Of a DNA stretch of 64,000 nucleotides, positions 22,094 through 30,745 are shown in pieces. The position numbers were made by a program, and so were the translations under genes. The notes under the pieces are model-generated. The model was not told the origin of the DNA and searched no databases. It saw only the letters and a list, made by a program, of their open reading frames with translations. Origin of the DNA: Oceanisphaera sp. IT1-181 (lineage in GTDB: Bacteria; Pseudomonadota; Gammaproteobacteria; Enterobacterales; Aeromonadaceae). The stretch is from contig NZ_CP136856.1 of NCBI RefSeq assembly GCF_033807535.1, forward strand, positions 25,001-89,000, given 5' to 3'. Each line of letters starts with the position of its first letter. The first letter of the stretch is position 1.

Positions 22094-22933
22094 CTACTCC
22101 TGTGCTGCGGCGCTGTGTAAGCGCCACTCAAGATAAGATTTAATTAATAAGGTGAAGATGGCCATCAAAGTTAGCAGCGCGGCGGCGGTAAAAGCGCCGA
22201 CCGCGTTGTAGTCTTGATGCAATAACTCTACGTGCAACGATAGAGTATTGGTTTCACCGCGAATACCGCCCGCCACGACTGACACGGCGCCAAACTCACC
22301 CACGGCGCGGGCGTTGGTTAAAATCACCCCGTAAATCAGCGCCCAGCGAATATTTGGCAAGGTGATTTTTCGAAACAACTGCCAGCCACTGGCGCCGAGT
22401 AAGACGGCCGCTTCTTCCGAATCCGTGCCTTGGCTGCTCATTAAGGGCACCAGTTCGCGCACCATAAACGGGCAGGTTACAAATACCGTCACCATTACGA
22501 TGCCGGGCCAGGCAAACATCAGCTGCATATCGTAACCGTCGAACCAACCGCCCACTGGGCCGTTTACGCCGTACATCAACAGATACAATAACCCCGCCAC
22601 TACTGGTGATACGGCAAAGGGCACGTCCATTAAGGTGAGCAGTAATTGGCGGCCGCGAAAGTTAAAGCGCGTCACCAACCAAGCTAGTAGGGTGCCAAAT
22701 ACTAAGTTAATGGGCACCGTTAAGGCGGCGACCATCAGCGTTAAGCCAATGGCATGCAGCATGTCTGGTTCATTTAAGTTTTCAATTACGCCACCCACAC
22801 CGGCGGCAAAAGCACCGGCGATAATGGCCAGCAGCGGCACCACCAATAATAGTATGGTGAGCACGGTGCCGGTACCAATCAAGAACCAACGGCCCCAAGG
22901 GCGGGTTGTGGCTAAAGTTAAGGATTGTTCCAT
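22094..22933 (-). CDS. cysW: Sulfate/thiosulfate ABC transporter permease CysW
   Basis: This is a 279-aa inner-membrane permease with about six helices and the EAA loop EEAAVLLGASGWQLFRKITL that docks on CysA. Its ATG shares one base with the stop codon of cysT (TAATG), so translation is coupled. Paired with CysT, it forms the channel of the importer. Confidence 0.95.
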   Translation of the reverse strand: MEQSLTLATTRPWGRWFLIGTGTVLTILLLVVPLLAIIAGAFAAGVGGVIENLNEPDMLHAIGLTLMVAALTVPINLVFGTLLAWLVTRFNFRGRQLLLTLMDVPFAVSPVVAGLLYLLMYGVNGPVGGWFDGYDMQLMFAWPGIVMVTVFVTCPFMVRELVPLMSSQGTDSEEAAVLLGASGWQLFRKITLPNIRWALIYGVILTNARAVGEFGAVSVVAGGIRGETNTLSLHVELLHQDYNAVGAFTAAALLTLMAIFTLLIKSYLEWRLHSAAAQE

Positions 22934-23775
22934 TAGCTATTACCTCGTACGCGGCGCATAAAGCGACTTTGAATGCCGTTAATCAAGAACAGCAGTACGA
23001 ACGAGGCCAGCAAGATCACGCTGGCGATGGCACTGGCGCCCGCCAAATCAAATTCTTGGATCTTGATGAAAATCATCAAAGCAGTAATTTCGGTTTGCCA
23101 AGCCATGTTGCCGGCAATAAAGATAACGGCACCAAACTCACCCAAACTGCGGGTAAAAGACAGCGCGGTACCGGTAATTAACGCAGGCTTCAACTCGGGC
23201 AACACCACTCGGCTAAATGCCTGCCAAGGAGTCGCGCCTAAGGTGGCCGCGGCTTCTTCGTACTCTGGGCCTAAGTCTTCTAACACCGGCTGTACCGTGC
23301 GCACTACAAAGGGCACGCTGGTAAAAACCATGGCAATCACTATGCCCATCCAGGTGTAAGACACCTTAATGCCGAAATCCGCCAACCATTCGCCATACCA
23401 ACCGTTAGTAGCAAACAAAGAGGCCAAGGTGAGGCCGGCCACCGCGGTAGGCAGGGCGAAGGGCAGGTCCATTAGGCCGTCCAGCAAGGCACGGCCAGGA
23501 AAACGATAACGCGTTAAAATCCAGGCCATTAATAGGCCAAACACCATGTTAAACAAGCTGGCAGCAGCAGCGGCGCTGGCGGTGACCTTATAGGTAGCCA
23601 CAACTCGGGGATCACTAATCACTTGCCAGTATTGTGCCCAGCCCATTTGGCTGGTGTTCATCACCAAGCCGGTAAGCGGTAACAAGATAATCAAACTGAC
23701 AAACAGCATGCTCGTGCCCAGGCTTAAGGTGAAGCCGGGTAACACTCGCTTAGATGAGCCCAACAGCGCCGCCAT
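22933..23775 (-). CDS. cysT: Sulfate/thiosulfate ABC transporter permease CysT (CysU)
   Basis: This is a 280-aa permease with about six membrane helices and the EAA loop EEAAATLGATPWQAFSRVVL. It starts 3 nt after the cysP stop and overlaps the cysW start. The sequence starts MAALLGSSKRVLPGF, similar to CysT of enterobacteria. Confidence 0.95.
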   Translation of the reverse strand: MAALLGSSKRVLPGFTLSLGTSMLFVSLIILLPLTGLVMNTSQMGWAQYWQVISDPRVVATYKVTASAAAAASLFNMVFGLLMAWILTRYRFPGRALLDGLMDLPFALPTAVAGLTLASLFATNGWYGEWLADFGIKVSYTWMGIVIAMVFTSVPFVVRTVQPVLEDLGPEYEEAAATLGATPWQAFSRVVLPELKPALITGTALSFTRSLGEFGAVIFIAGNMAWQTEITALMIFIKIQEFDLAGASAIASVILLASFVLLFLINGIQSRFMRRVRGNS

Positions 23776-23778
23776 GGC

Positions 23779-24783
23779 TTAGCGTCCCTTTGCCTGTAGC
23801 TGGTCTAAGGTGCCGCCGCTAGCAAAGTGATCTTTCATGGCTTGTTCCCAGCTGCCAAATACGTCTTCTACTTTAAACAGCTCGGTTTCTGGGAATTTGT
23901 CAGCCACTTCAGCGGCCACTTCTTTGTCGTTTACGCGATAGTAGTGCTTCGCCAAGATGCGCTGGGCATCCGAGCTATATAAGAACTCTAAATAGGCCTT
24001 GGCTTCTTTCTCGGTCTTGTTACGCTTTACGTTACGGTCAATCCAAGTGACGGGGAATTCAGCTAACACGTCTACGGATGGGACTATTACTTGATAACCG
24101 TCAGCGGCGTACAAGTCGCGAATGTTGTTCACTTCCGATTCAAAAGTGATCAGTACATCACCAATACCGCGGTCGATAAAGGTAGTGGTGGCGCCACGGC
24201 CACCAGTATCAAATACCGCAACTTGGTTAATCAACTTGCCCATGTGCTCACGAATTTTATCTTGGTCGCCATCAAACTGTTTATCGGCGGCGCCCCACGC
24301 GGCTAAGTAAGTGTAACGGCCGTTGCCTGAGGTTTTAGGATTTGGAAACACCAATTTAACGTCTTCGCGCGTTAAGTCGCTCCAGTCTTTGATATTTTTG
24401 GGGTTATCTTTGCGCACCAAAAACGCCATGGTCGATACATAAGGTGAACTGTCGTTCGGCAGACGGGCTCTCCAATCTTCTGGGATCAGTTTGCCTTTTT
24501 CATACAACACATCCACGTCAGTTACCTGGTTGTAGGTGACTACGTCGGCGCGCAAGCCTTGTAAAATTGCCTGTGCTTGGCTGGAAGAACCGGCATGAGT
24601 TTGCTTGATGGTCAGCTTCTCCCCGGTTTCTTTTTCCCAGTGCGCAACGAAAGCTGGGTTAATTTCGGCGAATAATTCGCGAGCAATGTCATAGCTACTG
24701 TTCAGTAGCTCTTTAGCCTGCACAGGAACAGCTGCGCTTAAACCTGCCGTTAGTAGCAGGGTCGCAATCAGTGATTTACGCAT
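23779..24783 (-). CDS. cysP: Periplasmic thiosulfate/sulfate-binding protein
   Basis: This is the periplasmic receptor of the importer. I prefer the ATG at 24783 (334 aa): GGAG precedes it by 8 nt and it opens a signal peptide (MRKSLIATLLLTAGLSAAVPVQA). The longer reading from 24822 adds 13 residues that do not look like a signal. Motifs KELLNSSYDIARELF, HAGSSSQAQAILQGL and ESEVNNIRDLY are typical of CysP; the likeness is closer to E. coli CysP than to Sbp as I recall them. First gene of the operon. Confidence 0.95.
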   Translation of the reverse strand: MRKSLIATLLLTAGLSAAVPVQAKELLNSSYDIARELFAEINPAFVAHWEKETGEKLTIKQTHAGSSSQAQAILQGLRADVVTYNQVTDVDVLYEKGKLIPEDWRARLPNDSSPYVSTMAFLVRKDNPKNIKDWSDLTREDVKLVFPNPKTSGNGRYTYLAAWGAADKQFDGDQDKIREHMGKLINQVAVFDTGGRGATTTFIDRGIGDVLITFESEVNNIRDLYAADGYQVIVPSVDVLAEFPVTWIDRNVKRNKTEKEAKAYLEFLYSSDAQRILAKHYYRVNDKEVAAEVADKFPETELFKVEDVFGSWEQAMKDHFASGGTLDQLQAKGR

Positions 24784-24962
24784 GATGCACTCCAGAAACA
24801 TGAAAGATTGATATGCAACCATACTAATAGATCCATAAGTGATTGATAAGCTGTTTCATATTCATTTTGGTTATATATAAGCAGGGGCGAGTATAATGGA
24901 CAAGGAGCGCAGCGCCGAGCGCCCGGCGCCAAGCACCCAGCTAAAAGACAAACACTAAAGAA

Positions 24963-24995
24963 TTTTTTGCCACGGAAAAATAGAGATCAGATCTG
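24963..24995 (-). repeat. Dispersed repeat, right copy
   Basis: TTTTTTGCCACGGAAAAATA continues into GAGATCAGATCTG. It is the reverse complement of the two ends of 20851-20901. The 4.1-kb interval between the copies contains exactly the cysPTWA operon. Confidence 0.8.
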
Positions 24996-25030
24996 AAAGA
25001 GATTTAATGGGTAGGGCCAAAGAGGGGCTT

Positions 25031-25054
25031 TGTAGGGTCGAATTTTATTCGACC
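25031..25054. repeat. TAGGGTCGAA palindromic repeat, single copy
   Basis: TGTAGGGTCGAA followed by TTTTATTCGACC forms a small palindrome (GGTCGAA/TTCGACC). The same sequence recurs twice, in inverted arrangement, at 28429-28499. Confidence 0.75.
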
Positions 25055-25086
25055 GGTTTTAGGTGGATTTATCTTTAACGGATAAC

Positions 25087-25104
25087 GTACGACGTAAAGC
25101 GTAC
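25087..25104. repeat. GTAC-type extragenic hairpin, copy 1
   Basis: GTACGACGTAAAGCGTAC, followed by a CTGTTCTT-like tail, belongs with copies at 39401-39425 and 42871-42905. Each lies downstream of a minus-strand gene. Confidence 0.55.
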
Positions 25105-25154
25105 AGCTGTTCTTATCTCGTCCGCTTCACTCTTTACGCCTCACCCCTCACACA

Positions 25155-25182
25155 TAAAAAAGGCCTGCTGATGCAGGCCCTT
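25155..25182 (-). terminator. rnb terminator
   Basis: Read on the minus strand, GGCCTGC-ATCA-GCAGGCC is followed by TTTTTT, about 30 nt after the RNase II stop codon. Confidence 0.88.
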
Positions 25183-25210
25183 TGGCAATCTTGCTATAAC
25201 TATCAGCGAT

Positions 25211-27181
25211 TTACTGCGCTTGTGGCGCCACCGGTGAAATAGGCTGAGCAGGTTTGGCTATCAAAGAGCGGGTCTCTTCGATGGCTTCGGTGATGATGAT
25301 CTGCACCGTTTGGCCTAGCTCGTACAAGGTGGCCTTGTCTAAGTAGACGCGGCCATCGTCCCAGCTGCATTCTAAGCGATCGCGATTCGAGCAGATCAGT
25401 GATGAAGGCATAAATACCCCAGCACCGTTCTCTTGCAGGCGTAATCTCACACCCCCCCGACCTACATCGACGATATCTGCATCAAAGACTTTACCTTCGG
25501 CCACAGCTGGCTTTAAGTAACGCACGTACAGCCAGTCGGCGATATCGCGCTCGGCACGACGATGCATGCGGCGTTGATCCGACAAATGCACCGCTAGCTC
25601 ATTGCTTGGTACGAAAGCGTTATGATCTTGGTCGGCCAAAATCGCCTTAATTAAGCGATGGTTGACGATGTCGCCATATTTACGAATCGGCGAGGTCCAG
25701 GTAGCGTAAGCCGTTAAGCCTAAACCAAAGTGTGGGCCTGGTACTGGGCTCATGGCGGCAAACGACTGGTAACGACGAGTGCGGCTGTCCAGATAAGAGG
25801 TTTCGCGCGCATCTACCCAACGACGCAGGGCACAGAAACCTTCTAGCGTGCTGAGTGTTTCTGGCGCAAAGGGTGAATCGTGAGCGGCAAGCAGCTCCAC
25901 TAAGCCTTCCATTTTCTCGCTATCAAAACCCAAGTGCACGTTAAAAATACCCGTGCCTATGCGCTCGTTTAGCCAGTTACCACAGGCCAAGTTGGCGGCA
26001 ATCATCGACTCTTCAACCATCTGGTTGGCGATACGACGATAATCTACCAAGATATCTGTCACGTTGCTGTCTGCATCGAGTGCGAAGCGAAAATCAGGGC
26101 GGTCTTTAAAGATGATGGCGTGCTGGGTGCGCCACGCAGCGCGCGTGAGCGTGAACGCTTTCATTTGGCGTATTTGCTCGGCAATAATGTCATTAGCCGG
26201 CTGCCAATCACCAATTTCGTCAATCCAATTAGACACGTTGTCGTAGCTCAGGCGAGCATGAGAGCGCATAGTGGCAGCGAAGAACTCGGCTTTTTCGTCT
26301 ACTTTACCGTCATTGTCGATAAACAAGCGCGCGCAGATCACCGGGCGTTCAACGCCTTCTTGTAATGAGCACAGCTCATCAGACAAGGTACGCGGCAGCA
26401 TAGGAATGTTGCGGCCTGGCATATAAGCGGTAAAGGCGCGTTCGGCGGCCACTTTGTCCATCACGCTGTTATGGGGCACATAGGCGGTAGGATCGGCGAT
26501 GGCCACCAGTAGTTCCCAGCCATTATCGAGCTTAGTGATGCTCAAGGCATCATCCATATCCAGCGTGGATTCGGCGTCGATAGTGAAGAAAGGCACATCG
26601 GTAAGATCGCGACGAGTCAGCGTATCGGGCACTTGCTGCCAATCTTTGTTGTCTTCTGGTGCGTATTTAGTCAATTTGTTGCGGGCCAATACTACCCACC
26701 ACGGCGCGTTCGGGTCGTCAACGCCGGCGATCACTTCGATAACGTTGGCGAAAAAGCCATTGCCTTTGAGCGGGTGTGAGGTCAGTTCGCCTAATACCCA
26801 ATCGCCTTCTTTTAAGCTTTTTTCGTCAATGCCTTTAACGGCACGGGCTTTAATGGCTTCGTTCATTAGCGGATGGTCGGGCACCAGATTTAAGCGATCG
26901 CGGAACCACTTAACGCGGGCTACAAAAGTAGTGACACCGGCTTCAATTAGGGTCTCTGGTTCAACCAGTTGCCGATCGTTTTCGGTACGCAAGATGGCGG
27001 TAATGTGATCGCCATGCATGACTTTTTTCATGTGTGGTGGTGGAATAAAGTAGCTTTCTTTCTCGCTGACTTCTAAAAAGCCAAAACCTTTAGAGGTACC
27101 TTTAACCATACCTTCTTTAACATCAAGGTCATCGCGCATTTGTTGCTTTAGCTGAGCTAATAGGGGGTTATTTTGAAACAT
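25211..27181 (-). CDS. rnb: Exoribonuclease II
   Basis: RNase II degrades single-stranded RNA from the 3' end in the cytoplasm. The 656-aa protein (E. coli 644) has two N-terminal cold-shock-like domains (about 1-180), the RNB catalytic domain (about 190-530) with the metal-binding aspartates in DAESTLDMDDAL, and a C-terminal S1 domain (about 560-640). Start MFQNNPLLAQLKQQ matches the family. It appears to be a single-gene unit with its own terminator. Confidence 0.96.
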   Translation of the reverse strand: MFQNNPLLAQLKQQMRDDLDVKEGMVKGTSKGFGFLEVSEKESYFIPPPHMKKVMHGDHITAILRTENDRQLVEPETLIEAGVTTFVARVKWFRDRLNLVPDHPLMNEAIKARAVKGIDEKSLKEGDWVLGELTSHPLKGNGFFANVIEVIAGVDDPNAPWWVVLARNKLTKYAPEDNKDWQQVPDTLTRRDLTDVPFFTIDAESTLDMDDALSITKLDNGWELLVAIADPTAYVPHNSVMDKVAAERAFTAYMPGRNIPMLPRTLSDELCSLQEGVERPVICARLFIDNDGKVDEKAEFFAATMRSHARLSYDNVSNWIDEIGDWQPANDIIAEQIRQMKAFTLTRAAWRTQHAIIFKDRPDFRFALDADSNVTDILVDYRRIANQMVEESMIAANLACGNWLNERIGTGIFNVHLGFDSEKMEGLVELLAAHDSPFAPETLSTLEGFCALRRWVDARETSYLDSRTRRYQSFAAMSPVPGPHFGLGLTAYATWTSPIRKYGDIVNHRLIKAILADQDHNAFVPSNELAVHLSDQRRMHRRAERDIADWLYVRYLKPAVAEGKVFDADIVDVGRGGVRLRLQENGAGVFMPSSLICSNRDRLECSWDDGRVYLDKATLYELGQTVQIIITEAIEETRSLIAKPAQPISPVAPQAQ

Positions 27182-27264
27182 ATATAGAAACCTGTCGAAA
27201 TATGCAGCTGACTATACGGATTTACCCCTCATATGCCAAGCAGTGCTTAAGCGTAAGAGCAGGG

Positions 27265-28236
27265 TTAGAGCGGCGTGAGTCCAGCGATAGCAGGCTGTCC
27301 TTGTTTATTAATACCAGAGTCCAGCAGGTAGCGGCAGCGACCTAATGCCAGCGCCGCACCCGGCAGCCAGTGATGAGATAAATGGGCTAACTGATGCTGA
27401 CCTAGGCCACTTTGTAAGCTGTCGCCCAGCATAACTTCTAAACCTAAGTCGCGAGCTTGCGCGGCCAGTTGTTGATTGTGGGCAAGTCCGCCCAACTGCG
27501 CGGGCCTAATGATCATCGCCTTAGCGAACGCGAGCTCTGCAATGGCTAAGTTGGGAGCCGTTGCTGAGGTAAAATCGGAGTAGCGGGCGAGGTCGAGCGC
27601 CACTGGCATTGAGTATTGTTCGGCTAAGGCTTTTGCGGTTGGCAAGTCGGCGCTGGGATCCAGTAGCCAGTCGATGCGGCTACCATCTATACGCTGCCAT
27701 AAACCCCCGATTTGCTCCTTATCTAAGCGTCCCGCGGCGTCCAGCACTAAGCGTACAGAGGGTGCTAACAGGCAGAGCTCGCGCACTAAACTGGCGTCGT
27801 AGTGCACATCGCCGGTGAGAGTGAGCCAAGCACGCTCTGGATGGACGCGCCGACAGCGCCAAGCGCGCACTAATGGATCTCTTGGGCCCTCCAGTAGCGG
27901 TAAAGAAAATAGCGGTAAAGAATGTGGGGTTTGCTGCACCGTTAAAGGTGCCGAGCTCACTTTAGCCAGTGCGCAATCTAGACCAAACTGTACCGCCGGC
28001 AATCTGGCCCCATAAGCCAACCCGTGGCGCAAACGCTCAACGGCCACCAGCAAGTCTTGCTCTAAGCTTAAATCGCTGTCGCCTTGTCCATTGGATAAGT
28101 CATTAGGCAGAGGTGAAATTTCGCCCCAATGCCCCTCAATTTCCACATAAAAACCCTCACGGTGGACGATAGTGCTGCCATTGATGGTGAGCGGCATGGT
28201 CAACGGCAATTGATAGCGATAGAGGTTAATGTGCAT
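27265..28236 (-). CDS. menC: MenC-like enolase-superfamily protein with altered active site
   Basis: The fold and N-terminus (INLYRYQLPLTMPLTI) resemble o-succinylbenzoate synthase, which dehydrates SHCHC to OSB in menaquinone synthesis. I prefer the ATG at 28236 (323 aa); an upstream in-frame start at 28284 adds 16 basic residues. By alignment from memory with E. coli MenC, the KxK strand reads AWLTLTGDVHYD with no lysine, the second metal ligand region LEEP reads LLDP, and the late catalytic lysine reads IIRPAQ. The aspartates in LVLDAAGRL and PVALDLARY are kept. It may be a diverged or inactive family member, or use another chemistry. It stands alone, away from any menFDHBE genes visible here. 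Confidence 0.6.
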   Translation of the reverse strand: MHINLYRYQLPLTMPLTINGSTIVHREGFYVEIEGHWGEISPLPNDLSNGQGDSDLSLEQDLLVAVERLRHGLAYGARLPAVQFGLDCALAKVSSAPLTVQQTPHSLPLFSLPLLEGPRDPLVRAWRCRRVHPERAWLTLTGDVHYDASLVRELCLLAPSVRLVLDAAGRLDKEQIGGLWQRIDGSRIDWLLDPSADLPTAKALAEQYSMPVALDLARYSDFTSATAPNLAIAELAFAKAMIIRPAQLGGLAHNQQLAAQARDLGLEVMLGDSLQSGLGQHQLAHLSHHWLPGAALALGRCRYLLDSGINKQGQPAIAGLTPL

Positions 28237-28572
28237 AAGTTCTCTACTTCTGAGTGTTGGCTTTTTTAGCTTAACGCTATGCATTTGCTTTCACATACTT
28301 ACTTTTACATGAAACTAACATGCGTTCAGCGGGCTGGCCAGCATGTAAGGTGCCTTACTGTTTTGCAGCGCTGATAGCGTTGGGGTTAGCCTTTGGAGGA
28401 GCAAATATCTAAATGGCACACCGTTTTTTGTAGGGTCGAATTTATTCGACCAGAAATCACCGCGCACTTAACAATCGGTCGAATGAATTCGACCCTACAG
28501 TGTAAAGACGTACTGATTTCACCTTCTCGCAGCTTTGCTTTTGTAATCGAGATCTGCTTTACTGACCACTAT
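28237..28572. other. menC-thiC divergent intergenic region
   Basis: This should hold both the menC promoter (left) and the thiC promoter (right of the REPIN-like element). Small perfect hairpins GTAAGG-TG-CCTTAC (28345-28358) and GCTGGCCAGC (28333-28342) are present. A 68-codon ORF across the palindromes is not credible. Confidence 0.5.
28429..28499. repeat. REPIN-like inverted pair of TAGGGTCGAA palindromes
   Basis: TGTAGGGTCGAATTTATTCG at the left and its inverted partner GAATTCGACCCTACA at the right enclose a 25-nt spacer (AGAAATCACCGCGC and neighbours). Each arm is itself a palindrome. The unit matches the single copy at 25031-25054. It sits between the thiC promoter region and the TPP riboswitch or just upstream of the promoter. 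Confidence 0.8.
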
Positions 28573-28660
28573 CTTGTCGGAGTGCTCTATATGGGCTGAG
28601 ACCACAGTAAGTGGGATCCGTTGAACCTGATCAGGCTAATACCTGCGTAAGGGAAGCAAG
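28573..28660 (+). promoter_or_regulatory. TPP riboswitch (THI element) before thiC
   Basis: The conserved core is present: TCGGAGTGC, GGGCTGAGACC, TTGAACCTGATCAGGCTAAT, and ACCTGCGTAAGGGAAGCAAG. Arms CTTG (28573-28576) and CAAG (28657-28660) close P1. TPP binding shuts off the thiamine operon. An adjacent hairpin (28665-28672 with 28686-28693) has no T-tract, so control of translation or Rho is more likely than intrinsic termination; that is inference. Confidence 0.95.
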
Positions 28661-28750
28661 TGAGAATTTGGCGTTTACCTCCTCTGCCAAGTTCTTCATC
28701 AACACTCCTGACAAGCATTTTCACCCAACATGGATTTAAGTGAGATTGCT

Positions 28751-30745
28751 ATGTCAACGAAAGCACCAAAACTAACGAACGTTTCAGATCAAAAGCCTAA
28801 GAAAATTAACCGTCGCGAAGTGCGCAGCCAAGCCCAAGAGTTTATCGATAACCTCAAAGGCGAACACTTTCCTAATTCTAAGCGCATTTTTATCCAAGGC
28901 TCACGCCCAGATATACAAGTGGCGATGCGCGAAATTCACTTGGCCGATAGCTTTAAAGGCGGCAGTGAAGAAAACCCCATTCTTGAGCCTAATGCGCCTG
29001 TACCTATCTATGACACCTCAGGCCCTTATGGCGACACAAGCGCCGAGCTTGATGTACGCCAAGGGTTGCCCCAGCTGCGCCGCCAGTGGATTTTGGACCG
29101 TGAAGATACGGTTGAATTGGCACAAGTGAGCTCTGAGTTTACCCAAGAGCGCATGGCCGATGATGGCCTGGATCACCTGCGTTTTGAGCAGATGCCCAAA
29201 CCCCGCAAAGCCAAGTTAGGCCATTGCGTGACCCAAATGCATTATGCGCGCAAAGGCATTATCACGCCGGAAATGGAATATATCGCCATCCGTGAAAACA
29301 TGGGTCGTGAGCGAGTGCGTGATGAAATGCTGCTGCAACAGCATAAGGGTGAAAGCTTTGGCGCCAACCTGCCGGAGAGTATTACTCCTGAGTTTGTGCG
29401 TAAAGAAGTAGCCGAAGGTCGCGCCATTATTCCGGCCAACATTAACCACGCCGAATCTGAGCCGATGATTATCGGGCGCAACTTCTTGGTTAAGATCAAT
29501 GCCAACATCGGTAACTCGGCGGTAACTTCGTCGATTGAGGAAGAAGTAGAGAAGTTAGTGTGGGCCACTCGCTGGGGTGCCGATAACGTGATGGACCTGT
29601 CTACGGGCCGTAATATTCACGAGACTCGCGAGTGGATCTTGCGTAATAGCCCAGTACCCATAGGTACCGTCCCTATCTATCAGGCGTTGGAAAAAGTGAA
29701 CGGCGTGGCCGAAGATCTTAACTGGGAAGTGTTTCGCGATACCTTGATTGAACAAGCCGAGCAGGGTGTGGACTACTTCACCATTCATGCCGGCGTCTTG
29801 CTGCGCTATGTGCCGATGACGGCCAAGCGCGTGACCGGCATCGTCTCCCGCGGCGGCTCTATTATGGCTAAATGGTGTTTATCCCATCATAAAGAAAGCT
29901 TCTTATATGAGCGTTTTCGCGATATTTGTGAGATCTGTGCCGCCTATGATGTGTCATTGTCACTCGGCGATGGCATGCGCCCGGGCTCCATTGCCGATGC
30001 CAACGATGAAGCGCAGTTCGCCGAATTATATACCTTGGGCGAGCTGACTAAAATTGCCTGGGAATACGATGTACAGGTGATGATTGAAGGCCCAGGTCAC
30101 GTGCCGATGCACATGATCAAACGCAACATGGAAGAGCAATTAGAGCATTGTCATGAAGCGCCATTTTATACCTTAGGCCCGCTGACCACAGATATTGCGC
30201 CTGGCTATGACCACATTACCTCTGGCATAGGTGCGGCTTTGATTGGTTGGTACGGTTGCGCTATGTTGTGTTACGTCACACCAAAAGAGCACTTAGGTCT
30301 GCCCAATAAAGAAGATGTGAAGCAGGGGTTAATCACTTATAAGATAGCCGCCCATGCGGCTGACTTGGCCAAAGGCCATCCGGGTGCACAAATTCGTGAT
30401 AACGCCATGTCGAAGGCCCGTTTTGAATTCCGTTGGGAAGACCAGTTTAATTTGGCCCTAGACCCACAAACGGCCCGCGATTATCACGACGAAGCTTTAC
30501 CCCAAGAATCCGGAAAAGTGGCGCACTTTTGCTCTATGTGCGGCCCTAAATTCTGCTCGATGAAAATTACCCAAGAAGTACGTGAATATGCGGCCGCACA
30601 AGAAGCCATCGCCATTCAGATGGTGGATATTAATGGCAACCACGAAACCGTGATTGCAGGCATGGCGCAGATGTCAGAAGAATTTAAAAAGCGCGGCGGT
30701 GAGCTGTATCACCAAGCGGACAAATTGGAGAAAGAATTGTTATGA
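28751..30745 (+). CDS. thiC: Phosphomethylpyrimidine synthase ThiC
   Basis: ThiC is a radical-SAM enzyme that converts 5-aminoimidazole ribotide to HMP-phosphate in thiamine synthesis. I prefer the ATG at 28751 (664 aa, MSTKAPKLTNVS); an in-frame ATG at 28730 is equally open but has no ribosome site, while AGTGAG precedes 28751. The FeS cysteines are in CSMCGPKFCSMK near the C-terminus. INRREVRSQAQEFIDNLKG and FPNSKRIFI match ThiC. It is the first gene of the TPP-controlled operon and overlaps thiDE by 4 nt (ATGA). Confidence 0.96.
   Translation: MSTKAPKLTNVSDQKPKKINRREVRSQAQEFIDNLKGEHFPNSKRIFIQGSRPDIQVAMREIHLADSFKGGSEENPILEPNAPVPIYDTSGPYGDTSAELDVRQGLPQLRRQWILDREDTVELAQVSSEFTQERMADDGLDHLRFEQMPKPRKAKLGHCVTQMHYARKGIITPEMEYIAIRENMGRERVRDEMLLQQHKGESFGANLPESITPEFVRKEVAEGRAIIPANINHAESEPMIIGRNFLVKINANIGNSAVTSSIEEEVEKLVWATRWGADNVMDLSTGRNIHETREWILRNSPVPIGTVPIYQALEKVNGVAEDLNWEVFRDTLIEQAEQGVDYFTIHAGVLLRYVPMTAKRVTGIVSRGGSIMAKWCLSHHKESFLYERFRDICEICAAYDVSLSLGDGMRPGSIADANDEAQFAELYTLGELTKIAWEYDVQVMIEGPGHVPMHMIKRNMEEQLEHCHEAPFYTLGPLTTDIAPGYDHITSGIGAALIGWYGCAMLCYVTPKEHLGLPNKEDVKQGLITYKIAAHAADLAKGHPGAQIRDNAMSKARFEFRWEDQFNLALDPQTARDYHDEALPQESGKVAHFCSMCGPKFCSMKITQEVREYAAAQEAIAIQMVDINGNHETVIAGMAQMSEEFKKRGGELYHQADKLEKELL

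Larger units (their letters stand above)
24784..25154. other. cysP-rnb intergenic region rich in dispersed repeats
   Basis: The part next to 24784 should hold the cysP promoter. The rest is almost entirely repeat-like: a GC-rich GCGCC stretch at about 24906-24938, the inverted copy of the CACGGAA-type repeat at 24963-24995, a TAGGGTCGAA palindrome at 25031-25054, a GTAC..GTAC hairpin at 25087-25104, and a CGCCTCACCCCTCAC stretch at 25138-25152. No gene is seen. Confidence 0.65.

Noticed and set aside
22635..23359. ORFs of 90-128 codons opposite cysW and cysT
   Set aside because: They are shadow frames of strongly conserved permease genes on the other strand.
26499..27008. 169-codon ORF opposite rnb
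   Set aside because: It is antisense to the conserved RNase II domains and has no independent support.
28393..28599. 68-codon ORF upstream of thiC
   Set aside because: It is made of the palindromic repeat and the riboswitch and has no protein features.
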